Shown in pieces: positions 49,867 through 58,930 of a stretch of 64,000 nucleotides of DNA. The stretch's first letter is position 1. Every line of letters starts with the position of its first letter. A model generated the notes under the pieces. The model ran no database searches, was not told the DNA's origin, and saw only the letters and a list, made by a program, of their open reading frames with translations. This stretch comes from Sphingomonas sanxanigenens DSM 19645 = NX02 (lineage in GTDB: Bacteria; Pseudomonadota; Alphaproteobacteria; Sphingomonadales; Sphingomonadaceae), in assembly GCF_000512205.2 (NCBI RefSeq), contig NZ_CP006644.1:5222501-5286500 (forward strand), read 5' to 3'. A program made the position numbers and the translations under genes.

Positions 49867-51181
49867 CGGTGCGGCAACCGGCCGTTTCTATCGTGCCGTC
49901 TGGCGCTGGCACTTCTACGCCGGCCTCGCGGTGCTGCCGTTGCTCGTCTGGCTGGCGGTGACCGGCGCGCTTTATCTCTACAAGCCGGAGATCGAACGCC
50001 TGCTTTACCGGGCGTGGCTGCAGGCCGCACCCGAGCGGCCGCCGCTGCCGATCGATGCGGTTATCGCCGCGGTCGAGCGGCAGCTCGACGGACGGGTGAC
50101 GCAACTCATGCTGCCGGCCAGTAAGCGGGAGAGCTGGCAGGCCACCGTCGTGCTGGGCGATGGCAGCCGCCGCACCGCCTTCGTCGATCCGGCGGACGGG
50201 AAGGTGAAGGGCAGTGTGCCGCCGGGCGGCGCGATGAAACAGGTTCGCGACCTCCACAGCCTGGTCATCACCGGATCGATCGGCAATGCGCTGGTCGAGA
50301 TCGCTGCGGGCTGGGCGATCCTGCTGGTCCTGAGCGGCTTCTATCTGTGGTGGCCACGCAGCCCCAACCGGGCACTGGCGCTGCGCGGGAAACCGCGCGA
50401 GCGCCGGTTCTGGCGAGACTTCCACGCTTCAGCCGGTGCGCTCGTCGGGCTGGTGCTGCTGTTCCTTGCGCTCACCGGCATGCCTTGGTCGGGTCGATGG
50501 GGGCGAACGGTGCAGGCGATCGTCGCATCGAACGGCCTGGGCCGCCCGCCAGCCCCCGGCCCCGCGCCGTGGGAACTGCAGGCGGGGCATGGCGGGCACG
50601 GCCGCGAGACCCTGCCCTGGTCCCGGCAGGCAGCGCCGGCCCCGGCCGGACGCATGAGGCATGGCGGATCGGACATCGGCGCCGCGCGGGCCGCCGCGAT
50701 CGCCACCGCCCATGGCCTCCTGCCGCCGTGGACCATGAGCTTGCCTGCCGCGCCGGGCGCACCCTATATGATCTCGCGGACGATCCGGCGCGCCGACGAC
50801 GCCCGCGCGCTCTATATCGACGCCGCCGACGGCCGGGTGCTGCAGGATGCCCGCTACGCCGATTTCGGCAAGGGCGCGCAGGCGATCGAATGGGGCATCG
50901 CCGTCCATCAGGGCCAGCAATATGGCGAGATCAACCGGCTGATCATGCTCGCCGGCTGCCTTGGAACACTCGCGCTGGCACTCAGCGCGCCGGTGCTGTG
51001 TTGGAAACGGCGATCGGGCGGGCAACTGCGCGCACCGCCGGTGCCGGACCGGCACAGCGCCCGAATCGTGGCAGCGATGATGGTGGCGGTCGGCGCCCTG
51101 TTCCCGCTGACCGGCGCGACGATGATTGCGGCACTGATCGGCGAATTCATCGCCGGAAGGTTCAGCCGTTCGCGGCCTTGA
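49841..51181 (+). CDS. PepSY-associated transmembrane protein
   Basis: The 446-residue protein has four membrane helices: about 20-40 (FYAGLAVLPLLVWLAVTGAL), about 155-180, about 200-220 and about 360-380. PepSY domains lie between (YLYKPEIERLLY; RALYIDAADGRVLQDARY). The long form is typical of the inner-membrane partner of ferric or cupric chelate receptors, thought to reduce the metal. The start at 49841 lies inside the end of the TonB receptor gene, so it is translationally coupled. It ends 20 bp into the convergent HxlR gene. Confidence 0.85.
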   Translation: MAASVRRSDGAATGRFYRAVWRWHFYAGLAVLPLLVWLAVTGALYLYKPEIERLLYRAWLQAAPERPPLPIDAVIAAVERQLDGRVTQLMLPASKRESWQATVVLGDGSRRTAFVDPADGKVKGSVPPGGAMKQVRDLHSLVITGSIGNALVEIAAGWAILLVLSGFYLWWPRSPNRALALRGKPRERRFWRDFHASAGALVGLVLLFLALTGMPWSGRWGRTVQAIVASNGLGRPPAPGPAPWELQAGHGGHGRETLPWSRQAAPAPAGRMRHGGSDIGAARAAAIATAHGLLPPWTMSLPAAPGAPYMISRTIRRADDARALYIDAADGRVLQDARYADFGKGAQAIEWGIAVHQGQQYGEINRLIMLAGCLGTLALALSAPVLCWKRRSGGQLRAPPVPDRHSARIVAAMMVAVGALFPLTGATMIAALIGEFIAGRFSRSRP

Positions 51182-51665
51182 TCGGCCGCGCCGGCACCGC
51201 ATCCTGATCGAGCTCGTCACGGCCGATCCACATCATATCGTCGAGCACGAGCGGGCGGCCATCCTCGGCGAACACGCGCACCGGCTGGATCGGCCGCCGG
51301 TCGCGCTGGTCGACCAGCACCGCGTTCAGGCGCGAGCCCGGGCCGTAGGTTTCGCCCCATTGGCGCAGCGCGACCAGCGTCGGCAGCAGCGCGGCGCCCT
51401 TGTCGGTCAGCCGATATTCCACCTTGCGGCGATCCTGCTCCATCGGCACGCGCACGAGGATGCCATGATCGACCAGGCGCCCGAGCCGGTTGGCGAGGAT
51501 GTTGCGGGCGATGCCCAGCGTCTGCTGGAACTCCTCGAAATGCTTGAGGCCGTTGAACGAGGCCCGCAGGATCATGAACGACCAGCGTTCCCCCATCGCC
51601 TCCAACGCCAGAGGAAGGCTGCAATTCTTGAGGAGCGCCGCGAGCGGCTCGTTCAGCTTGCCCAT
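51162..51665 (-). CDS. HxlR-family transcriptional regulator
   Basis: The 167-residue protein has the HxlR winged helix: CSLPLALEAMGERWSFMILR, ASFNGLKHFEEFQQTLGIAR, NILANRLGRLVDHGILVR and VEYRLTDKGAALLPTL. The first Cys, which senses oxidants or electrophiles in some HxlR members, is present at about residue 15. The C-terminal 50 residues form an extra domain. It is convergent with the PepSY gene. No target was found. Confidence 0.85.
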   Translation of the reverse strand: MGKLNEPLAALLKNCSLPLALEAMGERWSFMILRASFNGLKHFEEFQQTLGIARNILANRLGRLVDHGILVRVPMEQDRRKVEYRLTDKGAALLPTLVALRQWGETYGPGSRLNAVLVDQRDRRPIQPVRVFAEDGRPLVLDDMMWIGRDELDQDAVPARPIKAANG

Positions 51666-51825
51666 GCCCCGGCCTTATCGCCCCCCGCCGCGTGCGACAA
51701 CTTGCGACAAAGCGAATCGGCGGATGCAGCGTCGATCCCGGGCGAGGTGTGGCCCGATTGCCTCCCTTGTATCCAAATCGGTTTGGTCTCGCCGCGTTTC
51801 GCAAGCGTATAGGCGTCGTCGCGGA

Positions 51826-52575
51826 TCAGCGCCGCGCCCAATCCTCCACCGTCCACGCCGCGGTCAGCGCGCGCGCGGCATCGAGATCGGCGGGATAATC
51901 GACTTCCTGCCAGCGATGCCCGTGAATGTCGGTGGTGCCGATGACGGTGCCGGCGGCGAGCGCATCGATCACGCTCAGATACCAGACGCGCACGCCATCG
52001 GGGGAAGCCATCACCCGCTCCACCGCCTCGACGAACGCGGCGCGGCCCGCGCCGCGGAAGGCGAGCAGGCCGATCGACTCCGCGTTGCATTCGGTGAGCG
52101 CCTTGCCGATGCGCAACAGCCGCCCATCCTCTCGCAGCACCTTCATGTCGTCCGCGTCATACGCGTCCTTGCGGTCGACGGTGACCGAGATCGGCACGTC
52201 ATTGGCCAGCACCGCCGCGATCAGTTCGGGCGAGACCAGCGTATCGCCATTGAGCAGCAGCGTATCCCGATCCCAGCGGCCGCGCGCCAGCCAGACCGAA
52301 CCGGTGTTGTCGGCGACCTGATAGAAGGGGTTGAAGATCAGTTCGATCCCGCCCTTGGCGGTGCCGCGGCGGGCGATCACCTCGGCGACATGATCGTGAC
52401 CGAAGCCGGTCACCACCGCCACGTCGCGCACGCCATTTTCCGCCAACGCGTCGAGCTGCCATTCGAGCAGGGTGCGCCCGGACAGGTCGAGCAGGCATTT
52501 CGGCCGCTCTTCCGTGTGCGGATAGAGGCGCGAGCCCTTGCCGGCGCTGAGGATGACGGCGCGTTCGATGGTCAT
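51826..52575 (-). CDS. Sugar-phosphate nucleotidyltransferase-like (cytidylyltransferase)
   Basis: The 249-residue protein has the nucleotidyltransferase start RAVILSAGKGSRLYPHTEER with PKCLLDLSGRTLLEWQLDAL, LLLNGDTLV for the metal Asp and YPADLDAAR near the end. The closest families are inositol- or choline-phosphate cytidylyltransferases, which make a CDP-activated headgroup. A CDP-alcohol phosphatidyltransferase gene lies 72 bp upstream on the same strand, fitting that step. Which alcohol is used cannot be told. Confidence 0.8.
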   Translation of the reverse strand: MTIERAVILSAGKGSRLYPHTEERPKCLLDLSGRTLLEWQLDALAENGVRDVAVVTGFGHDHVAEVIARRGTAKGGIELIFNPFYQVADNTGSVWLARGRWDRDTLLLNGDTLVSPELIAAVLANDVPISVTVDRKDAYDADDMKVLREDGRLLRIGKALTECNAESIGLLAFRGAGRAAFVEAVERVMASPDGVRVWYLSVIDALAAGTVIGTTDIHGHRWQEVDYPADLDAARALTAAWTVEDWARR

Positions 52576-52647
52576 GATCTGCCCATTCCAGTCTGAGACA
52601 TGCCTGCCCTAGCCCCGTTCAGATGGCGAAATGATGGCAACCCCGGA

Positions 52648-53775
52648 TCAGCCGAGCCAGGACCGCACCGCGACGCCGCGTGCGCTGTCGGCGGCTGCCT
52701 GCGCGAGCCGGACGAGGTGGAACAGGCAGGAGAGGCCCGTCCACCACGCCACCAGCACCAGCCCGGTATCGGGGCGGCCCGCCAGCGTCGCGAAGAACAG
52801 GATCACCATATTGGGGTTGCGGCGCGCGGTGATCAGCCGGAAATCGCTGTCGATCTTCTTCCACACATGGATGTGGATGCCGCCGAACCATTTGATGAAG
52901 GCACCCTCGATCAGCCGCTGCACGACATAGCCGGCCATGATCACGATCATCACCCAGGCGAAGGTCGCATCCGAAAGCGGCCGGCCATAGGCGGCGAGGC
53001 CGACACCCCATGCATACCACCAGAAGGGCGGATGGATCAGATCGACGCCATGATCGAGGATATGGCCCCAGGGCGAGGCGGTGATGGTGCAGCGCGCCAG
53101 CTTGCCGTCCACCGTATCCAGCACCATGAACACCAGCCCGGCGGCCATGCCCGCCCAATAGTGGCCATACCAGAACAGGATCGTCGCAACGACGCACAAC
53201 GTCATGCCCGTGATTGTCACCATATTGGGCGTGATGCCCAGCTTCGCGCAGATCCGCGTCAGCACCAGCGCCCATTCGGGCCACAGATATTTGGTCAGCA
53301 GATCGGTGACGCCCTTGTAGGCGCCGAAATAGCTCGCCCGCTCGGCCGCGCCGAGCGTCTCCTGCGTCAGCCGCAATGCGAAGGGCTGCTCGCGCTTGCG
53401 CAGTTCCTCATTGACCATCCCCGCCGCATCCTCATGCGCGGTGATGATAAAGCCGGCTTCGGGCGCCAACGCCGTTTCCGCCTGCATCGCTGCCATCGCC
53501 AGCGCGCATTGCGCAGCATCGCGGCAATACGCGATCACTGGCACGCCGCCCAACGTCAGCGCCTCGCCCGGGCGCTTCGCCATGATCTTCAACCACGCGG
53601 GATCGAACACATGCGCCGCGTTGACGAGCAGCGCCGTACCGCAGGCGGGCACCTCGTCCGCGAACGACAATTTGTGCATCGCGGCAATACGCCGCGTGCG
53701 CTCGGGCACGGTCATCCCCCAGATCGGGGTCTGGTTGCTGCCGACGGGGGTGACCGTCGGCGATTCGTTCGTCAT
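52648..53775 (-). CDS. CDP-alcohol phosphatidyltransferase family protein with extra N-domain
   Basis: The 375-residue protein has a soluble N-terminal domain (about 1-160). Four to six helices follow, carrying the full CDP-OH-P motif at 220-245: DTVDGKLAR, then G237, D241 and D245. This enzyme class transfers a phospho-alcohol from a CDP-activated donor to a lipid or sugar acceptor. The N-domain resembles a decayed nucleotidyltransferase, like the fused IPCT-DIPP synthases of Thermotoga and archaea, but with the active-site loop missing. A fully working transferase with a regulatory N-domain is the likeliest reading. Confidence 0.75.
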   Translation of the reverse strand: MTNESPTVTPVGSNQTPIWGMTVPERTRRIAAMHKLSFADEVPACGTALLVNAAHVFDPAWLKIMAKRPGEALTLGGVPVIAYCRDAAQCALAMAAMQAETALAPEAGFIITAHEDAAGMVNEELRKREQPFALRLTQETLGAAERASYFGAYKGVTDLLTKYLWPEWALVLTRICAKLGITPNMVTITGMTLCVVATILFWYGHYWAGMAAGLVFMVLDTVDGKLARCTITASPWGHILDHGVDLIHPPFWWYAWGVGLAAYGRPLSDATFAWVMIVIMAGYVVQRLIEGAFIKWFGGIHIHVWKKIDSDFRLITARRNPNMVILFFATLAGRPDTGLVLVAWWTGLSCLFHLVRLAQAAADSARGVAVRSWLG

Positions 53776-53970
53776 GCGGGCAAGCTCCCGCGGCTGTTGC
53801 GCCTATGGTTCCGCGTCATCGCGGCGTCATATTCATGGCCTGCATTGCCTGCAATCGTCTAGCGACAGAAGGAGCATCGGGTTGAACCTGCATGGCGCAA
53901 GGCCACATACCTGCCGCAATGCCGCAATAGCGGCCCTTCGCATGAGGAATGGCGACAACGCGGTGAGACG

Positions 53971-55461
53971 ATGCCGATGACCTGGACGGCGATCCTGCTC
54001 GCGGGGCAGCGCCCCGGCATCGACCCGCTGGCGCGCGCCTTTGGCGGCGTCGCAAAGGCGGAAGTGCCCGTGCTCGGGCGGCCGATGATCGCCTATGTCG
54101 TCGAGACCTTGCTCGCCTGCCCCTCGATCGGCGACGTCGTGGTGCTGACGCAGGATCCCGAGGGGCTGCGCTCGGAAGACTTTCTGGCGCTTCGCGCCAA
54201 TCCGCGCGTGCGGATGGCCGAGGGCGGCGCCGGCATCTCGGCGAGCATCGACGCGGTCGCGGGCAGCGACGTCGCCCCCTTCCCGATCCTTGTCACCACT
54301 GCCGACCATCCGCTGCTGACCCCCGCGATCGTCGAGGGTTTCATTGCGGGCGTGGCGGGCGCCGACCTTGCCGTCGGCATGGTCGAAAGCCGCACATTGC
54401 TTGCTGCCTATCCCGATTCGAAGCGCACCTGGCTGCGTTTCGGCGATGGCGCCTGGTCCGGCGCCAACCTGTTCGCGCTGGGCAGCGATCGCGTCCGCCC
54501 CGCGCTCGCGCTCTGGCGCAGCGCGGAGGCGGACCGCAAGCAGGCGGTGAAGCTGTTCCTGCATTTCGGGCCGGTGCTGGCGCTGCGCGCGATCACGCGC
54601 ACGATCGGGCTGGCAGATGCGATCGCGCGCGTCGGGCGCAATATGGGAATGACGGCGCGACTGGTGCCGCTGCCCCAGCCCGAGGCAGCGATCGACGTCG
54701 ACAAGCTCAGCGACCATCGGCAGGTGGAGGGCATATTGGCGACACGCCAGGGCGGCGATGCGCCGGCATCGGTCGCGGCGGCGCAGGCGAAGCTGGCCGG
54801 CATCTCGGTGTTCGACCTCGACAAGACGCTGACGCGCCACCCCACCTACACGCCGCTGCTGATCCATTTCGCACAGGGACTGGCGCCCTGGCGGCTGCTG
54901 ACCGCGCCGGTGGTGGCGGCGGTGATGATCGGCCATGCGCTGAAACTCGTCTCGCGCCGGCGGACCAAGGAATTCCAGCACCGCATGCTGCTCGGAGGTG
55001 CGGTTTCGCGAGCCGACGTCGACCGGCTGGCGCAGAGCTTCGCCGCGAAGCTCGACGGCAACGGCCTGCTCGCGGCGGGCCGTGCGCGCATCGCCGAGGA
55101 GCGCGCGGCCGGCCGCCGCATCGTCCTCGCGACCGCTGCCAACCGCTATTATGCGGAGGCGCTGGGTGCGGTGCTCGGCGTCGACGACATCATCGCGACG
55201 GGCTCGACCTGGGACGGTGACCGGCTGCTGCCCGAGATCGCGGGCGATAATTGCTACGGCCCGGCCAAGCGCGAGATGCTGGAGACATATGTCGAGACGC
55301 TGGGCCTGCGCCGCTCCGACCTGCACGTCCGCTTCTTCTCCGACCACGCCTCCGACCGGCCGACCTTCGAATGGGCGGACGAGCAGTTCGCGGTGAACCC
55401 GTCGCGCAAGCTGCGGAAACTGGCGAAGCAGAAGGGCTGGCCGGTTCTGGAGTGGCGTTGA
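53971..55461 (+). CDS. Fused MobA-like nucleotidyltransferase and HAD-IB phosphatase
   Basis: The 496-residue protein has an N-terminal MobA/IspD-type fold (TAILLAGQRPGID at 6-18, TTADHPLLT at 109-117) and a C-terminal HAD-IB phosphatase (VFDLDKTLTRHPTY at 280-293, ATAANRYYAEA, FSDHASDRPTFEWAD). The HAD part resembles serB-like hydrolases that act on phospholipid headgroup or phosphosugar intermediates. It is divergent from the cytidylyltransferase/CDP-alcohol genes and probably works in the same pathway, for example by making and dephosphorylating the headgroup. Confidence 0.75.
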   Translation: MPMTWTAILLAGQRPGIDPLARAFGGVAKAEVPVLGRPMIAYVVETLLACPSIGDVVVLTQDPEGLRSEDFLALRANPRVRMAEGGAGISASIDAVAGSDVAPFPILVTTADHPLLTPAIVEGFIAGVAGADLAVGMVESRTLLAAYPDSKRTWLRFGDGAWSGANLFALGSDRVRPALALWRSAEADRKQAVKLFLHFGPVLALRAITRTIGLADAIARVGRNMGMTARLVPLPQPEAAIDVDKLSDHRQVEGILATRQGGDAPASVAAAQAKLAGISVFDLDKTLTRHPTYTPLLIHFAQGLAPWRLLTAPVVAAVMIGHALKLVSRRRTKEFQHRMLLGGAVSRADVDRLAQSFAAKLDGNGLLAAGRARIAEERAAGRRIVLATAANRYYAEALGAVLGVDDIIATGSTWDGDRLLPEIAGDNCYGPAKREMLETYVETLGLRRSDLHVRFFSDHASDRPTFEWADEQFAVNPSRKLRKLAKQKGWPVLEWR

Positions 55462-55483
55462 GAGGTTGGCTCGGCGCATGCAT

Positions 55484-58400
55484 TCAATGAAAGTCCCGCG
55501 ACTTCGGCAGCAGCCGCACGTTGCGCGGATGCCGGTGCATCGGCGCGCGGGGAGGTTGCGGGTGCAGCACCTCGTCGGCGCGCAGCAGCTGGGGGCGCAG
55601 ATCCTCGGTTTCGGACAGGCGATCGAGTTCCGCGGTGCGATCGGCGATGCGGGTCGCCATCAGGTGGACCACCCCCTCGGTGCTGCGCTGAACCTGACCC
55701 TCGATCAGCATCAGGCGTGAGGCCATGATCGGGCGGCGATAGCGCTCGAACAGCCGCGCCCAGATCAGCGCGTTGGTGATGCCGGTCTCATCCTCCAGAG
55801 TCACGAAGATCGCATTGCCCTCCCCCGGCCGCTGGCGGACGAGGACGATGCCGGCGGTGCGGACGCGGCGGCCGTCCCTGGCGTTCGACGTCTGCTGGCA
55901 CGACAGCACGCCCTCGCCGCGGAACAGATCGCGCAGGAAGTGCATCGGGTGCGCCTTCAGCGACAGCCGCGTCATCTGATAGTCGGCGGCGACCTGTTCG
56001 CCGAGCGGCATCTCCGGCAGTTGCGCGTCGGGCTCGGTGCCGAGTTCATGCGCATCGGCGGCGGCGAACAGGGGCAGTTGCGCCGCAGGCGTGCGCCGCG
56101 CCTCCCACAGCGCTGCGCGCCGGTCCGCCCCCAGCGAGCGGCAGGCATCGGCATCCGCGATCAGCCGCAGCCCGCGTTCCGGCAGCCCGGCACGGCGTGC
56201 CACATCCTCGATCGAGACGAAGGCGTCGACGGCGCGCGCATCGGCGATGCGATTCGCCCAGTCCTCGCGAAAGCCATCGACCTGACGAAAGCCGAGGCGC
56301 AGCGCGAGGCTGCCATCGTCGCGCCGTTCGAGGCTGTTGTCCCAGACGCTGTAAGACACGTCGATCGGCCGCACCTCGACATCATGCTCGCGCGCATCGC
56401 GAACGAGCTGCGCCGGTGCGTAGAAGCCCATCGGCTGCGAATTGAGCAGCGCGCAGGCGAACACCGCCGGGTGATAATGCTTGATCCATGAGGAGACATA
56501 GACCAGCCGCGCGAAGGACAGCGCATGGCTCTCGGGAAAGCCATAGCTGCCGAACCCCTCGATCTGGCGATAGCAGCGCTCGGCGAAGTCGCGCTCATAC
56601 CCGCGGCGAACCATGCCGCCGACCAGCTTCTCGCGGAAGTCGTTCATATTGCCGAGATTGCGGAAGGTGGCCATTGCGCGGCGGAGCTGGTTGGCCTCGG
56701 CAGGGGTGAACTCGGCGGCGGTGATCGCGAGGTTCATCGCCTGTTCCTGGAACAGCGGCACGCCCAGCGTCTTCCCCAGTATCTCCTTCAGTTCGTTCTG
56801 GTTGTAGCCCGGCCCCGGCGACGGCAGCCTATGATCCTCCTGCCCGTTCCGGCGCCGCAGATAGGGATGCACCATGTCACCCTGGATCGGGCCGGGGCGA
56901 ACGATGGCGACCTGGATGACGAGATCGTATAATTCCTTCGGCCGCAGCCGTGGCAACATATTGATCTGCGCGCGGCTCTCGACCTGGAACACGCCGATGC
57001 TGTCGCCCTTCCGAAGCATGGCGTAGACATTGTCGTCCTCGGCCATCAGATCGACCTCCAGCGTATGCTCGCCGAGGCCATGGTCGCGCATCAGGTCGAA
57101 CGCCTTGCGGATGCAGGTGAGCATGCCGAGCGCGAGCACATCGACCTTCATCAGCTTGAGGTCGTCGATATCGTCCTTGTCCCATTCGATGAAGCTGCGG
57201 GCGTCCATCGCCGCATTGTGCAGCGGCACCGTCTCGTCGAGCCGGTCCTGCGTCAGCACGAAGCCGCCGACATGCTGCGAGAGGTGGCGCGGAAAGGGTG
57301 TCGCGAGAAGCTGGCCGACGATCGCCTGCACCCGGGCGATCTCGGGATTGTCGAGCGCGAACCCGGCCTCGGACACGCGCTTTTCCTCGAGCTCGCTCGA
57401 AAAACTGCCCCACACCGTGCCCGAAAGCCGGGTGATCACATCCTCCGACAGGCCGAGCGCCTTGCCGACATCGCGCACCGCGCTACGCGGGCGATAGTGG
57501 ATGACGGTGGAGGCGATCGCGGCGCGATGGCGGCCATAGCGCCGGTAGATGTACTGCATCACCTCCTCGCGCCGTTCATGCTCGAAATCGACATCGATGT
57601 CGGGCGGCTCGCCGCGATCCGCGGAGATGAAGCGCGAGAACAGCAGGTCATTGTACAGCGGATCGACCGAGGTGACGCCGAGCAGGAAGCAGACGGTGGA
57701 ATTGGCGGCCGAGCCGCGTCCCTGGCACAGGATCGGCGGCTCCTGCGCCCGCGCAAAGGCGACGATGTCGTGCACCGTCAGGAAATAAAAGGCAAAGTTG
57801 TGCTCGCGGATGAAGGCCAATTCCTCCAGCAGGTTGCGCCGCACTTTTTCGGGGATGGTGCGGCTGCCATAGCGCTTGCGCGCCTCCTTCACCGTCAGCC
57901 GCGCGAGCCAGCCGACCGGCGTGTAACGCGCCGGCACCGGCTCGTGCGGATATTCGTAGGAGAGCTGGTCTAGGCTGAACGCGATCCGGGCGAGGAAGTC
58001 GATCGTCTCCGTCACCGCCTGCCGGCAATCGGCGAACAGCCGCAGCATCTCGCCCGGCGGCTTCAGATGCCGCTCGGCATTGGCATCGAGCCGGCGGCCG
58101 GCGTCGACGATCGTCGTGCCCACGCGGACGCAGCACAGCACATCGTGCAGGGGGCGCTGGTTGGGCCCGGCAAAAAAGGCTTCGTTGAGCGCGATCAGCG
58201 GCACGCCCGCGGCAGCGCCGATCCGCATCAACCGCGCGAGCCGGCGGCGATCGTCGCCCTGGCGCAGCATCGTCACGCCCAGCCACACCCGCCCCGGTGC
58301 CTCGCGCACGAGGCGGTGCAATATGCCTTCGAGCGAGGGCGGCACGGTGGGCGGCACCAGCACCAGCCGCTTTTCGGCATCGGGGGCTGCCGGCGCGATC

Positions 58401-58930
58401 CCGTCATAGTCCACCATGTTGCGGCGCGGGCGCTGCGGCTCGGCGGTGGAGGCCGGCAGCACGATCAGCAGCAGATCCTGCAGATAGGCCAGCAGATCGG
58501 CGAACTCGAGGATGCAGTCTCCCTTCTCCGCGCGGAGGTTGCCGGTGGTGAGCAAACGGGTGAGCCGGCCCCAGCCATGGCGATTGCGCGGATAGGCGAT
58601 GATGTCCGGCGTGCCATCCACGAAGACCAGCCGCGCGCCGACCACCAGCCGGAAGGGACCGTCTACGGTCTCGCGCTCCGCATCCGTCAGCGCCGGGTCC
58701 AGCCCCTTGTCCTTCTTCATCGCGCTATAGGCATCGCGCGCCTGTTGGCGGGGCCGGTCCAGCGCGACATGCGCGCGGACGACACCCGCCACGGTATTGC
58801 GATCGGCGATGCCGATGCCCGCCAGCCCGAGCGCGATCGCCTGCGCCACCATGTCGGATGGGTGGGAGGCACCACGCAGGAAGGAAAAGTGCGAGGCCGC
58901 CGCCAGTTCGGCATAGGCGGCGGCGGTCAT
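55484..58930 (-). CDS. dnaE2: Error-prone DNA polymerase III alpha subunit DnaE2
   Basis: The 1148-residue protein has an N-terminal PHP domain (AASHFSFLRGASHPSDMV) and the polymerase core with catalytic PDIDVDFEHERREEVMQYIY and GVPLFQEQAMNLAI. Helix-hairpin-helix and OB regions near the C-terminus (AGIVLVRQRPGEG, FVTLEDETG) complete it. It is shorter than DnaE and has the ImuB-dependent form. With ImuA and ImuB it carries out SOS translesion synthesis. It overlaps imuB by 4 bp (58927-58930). Confidence 0.95.
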   Translation of the reverse strand: MTAAAYAELAAASHFSFLRGASHPSDMVAQAIALGLAGIGIADRNTVAGVVRAHVALDRPRQQARDAYSAMKKDKGLDPALTDAERETVDGPFRLVVGARLVFVDGTPDIIAYPRNRHGWGRLTRLLTTGNLRAEKGDCILEFADLLAYLQDLLLIVLPASTAEPQRPRRNMVDYDGIAPAAPDAEKRLVLVPPTVPPSLEGILHRLVREAPGRVWLGVTMLRQGDDRRRLARLMRIGAAAGVPLIALNEAFFAGPNQRPLHDVLCCVRVGTTIVDAGRRLDANAERHLKPPGEMLRLFADCRQAVTETIDFLARIAFSLDQLSYEYPHEPVPARYTPVGWLARLTVKEARKRYGSRTIPEKVRRNLLEELAFIREHNFAFYFLTVHDIVAFARAQEPPILCQGRGSAANSTVCFLLGVTSVDPLYNDLLFSRFISADRGEPPDIDVDFEHERREEVMQYIYRRYGRHRAAIASTVIHYRPRSAVRDVGKALGLSEDVITRLSGTVWGSFSSELEEKRVSEAGFALDNPEIARVQAIVGQLLATPFPRHLSQHVGGFVLTQDRLDETVPLHNAAMDARSFIEWDKDDIDDLKLMKVDVLALGMLTCIRKAFDLMRDHGLGEHTLEVDLMAEDDNVYAMLRKGDSIGVFQVESRAQINMLPRLRPKELYDLVIQVAIVRPGPIQGDMVHPYLRRRNGQEDHRLPSPGPGYNQNELKEILGKTLGVPLFQEQAMNLAITAAEFTPAEANQLRRAMATFRNLGNMNDFREKLVGGMVRRGYERDFAERCYRQIEGFGSYGFPESHALSFARLVYVSSWIKHYHPAVFACALLNSQPMGFYAPAQLVRDAREHDVEVRPIDVSYSVWDNSLERRDDGSLALRLGFRQVDGFREDWANRIADARAVDAFVSIEDVARRAGLPERGLRLIADADACRSLGADRRAALWEARRTPAAQLPLFAAADAHELGTEPDAQLPEMPLGEQVAADYQMTRLSLKAHPMHFLRDLFRGEGVLSCQQTSNARDGRRVRTAGIVLVRQRPGEGNAIFVTLEDETGITNALIWARLFERYRRPIMASRLMLIEGQVQRSTEGVVHLMATRIADRTAELDRLSETEDLRPQLLRADEVLHPQPPRAPMHRHPRNVRLLPKSRDFH

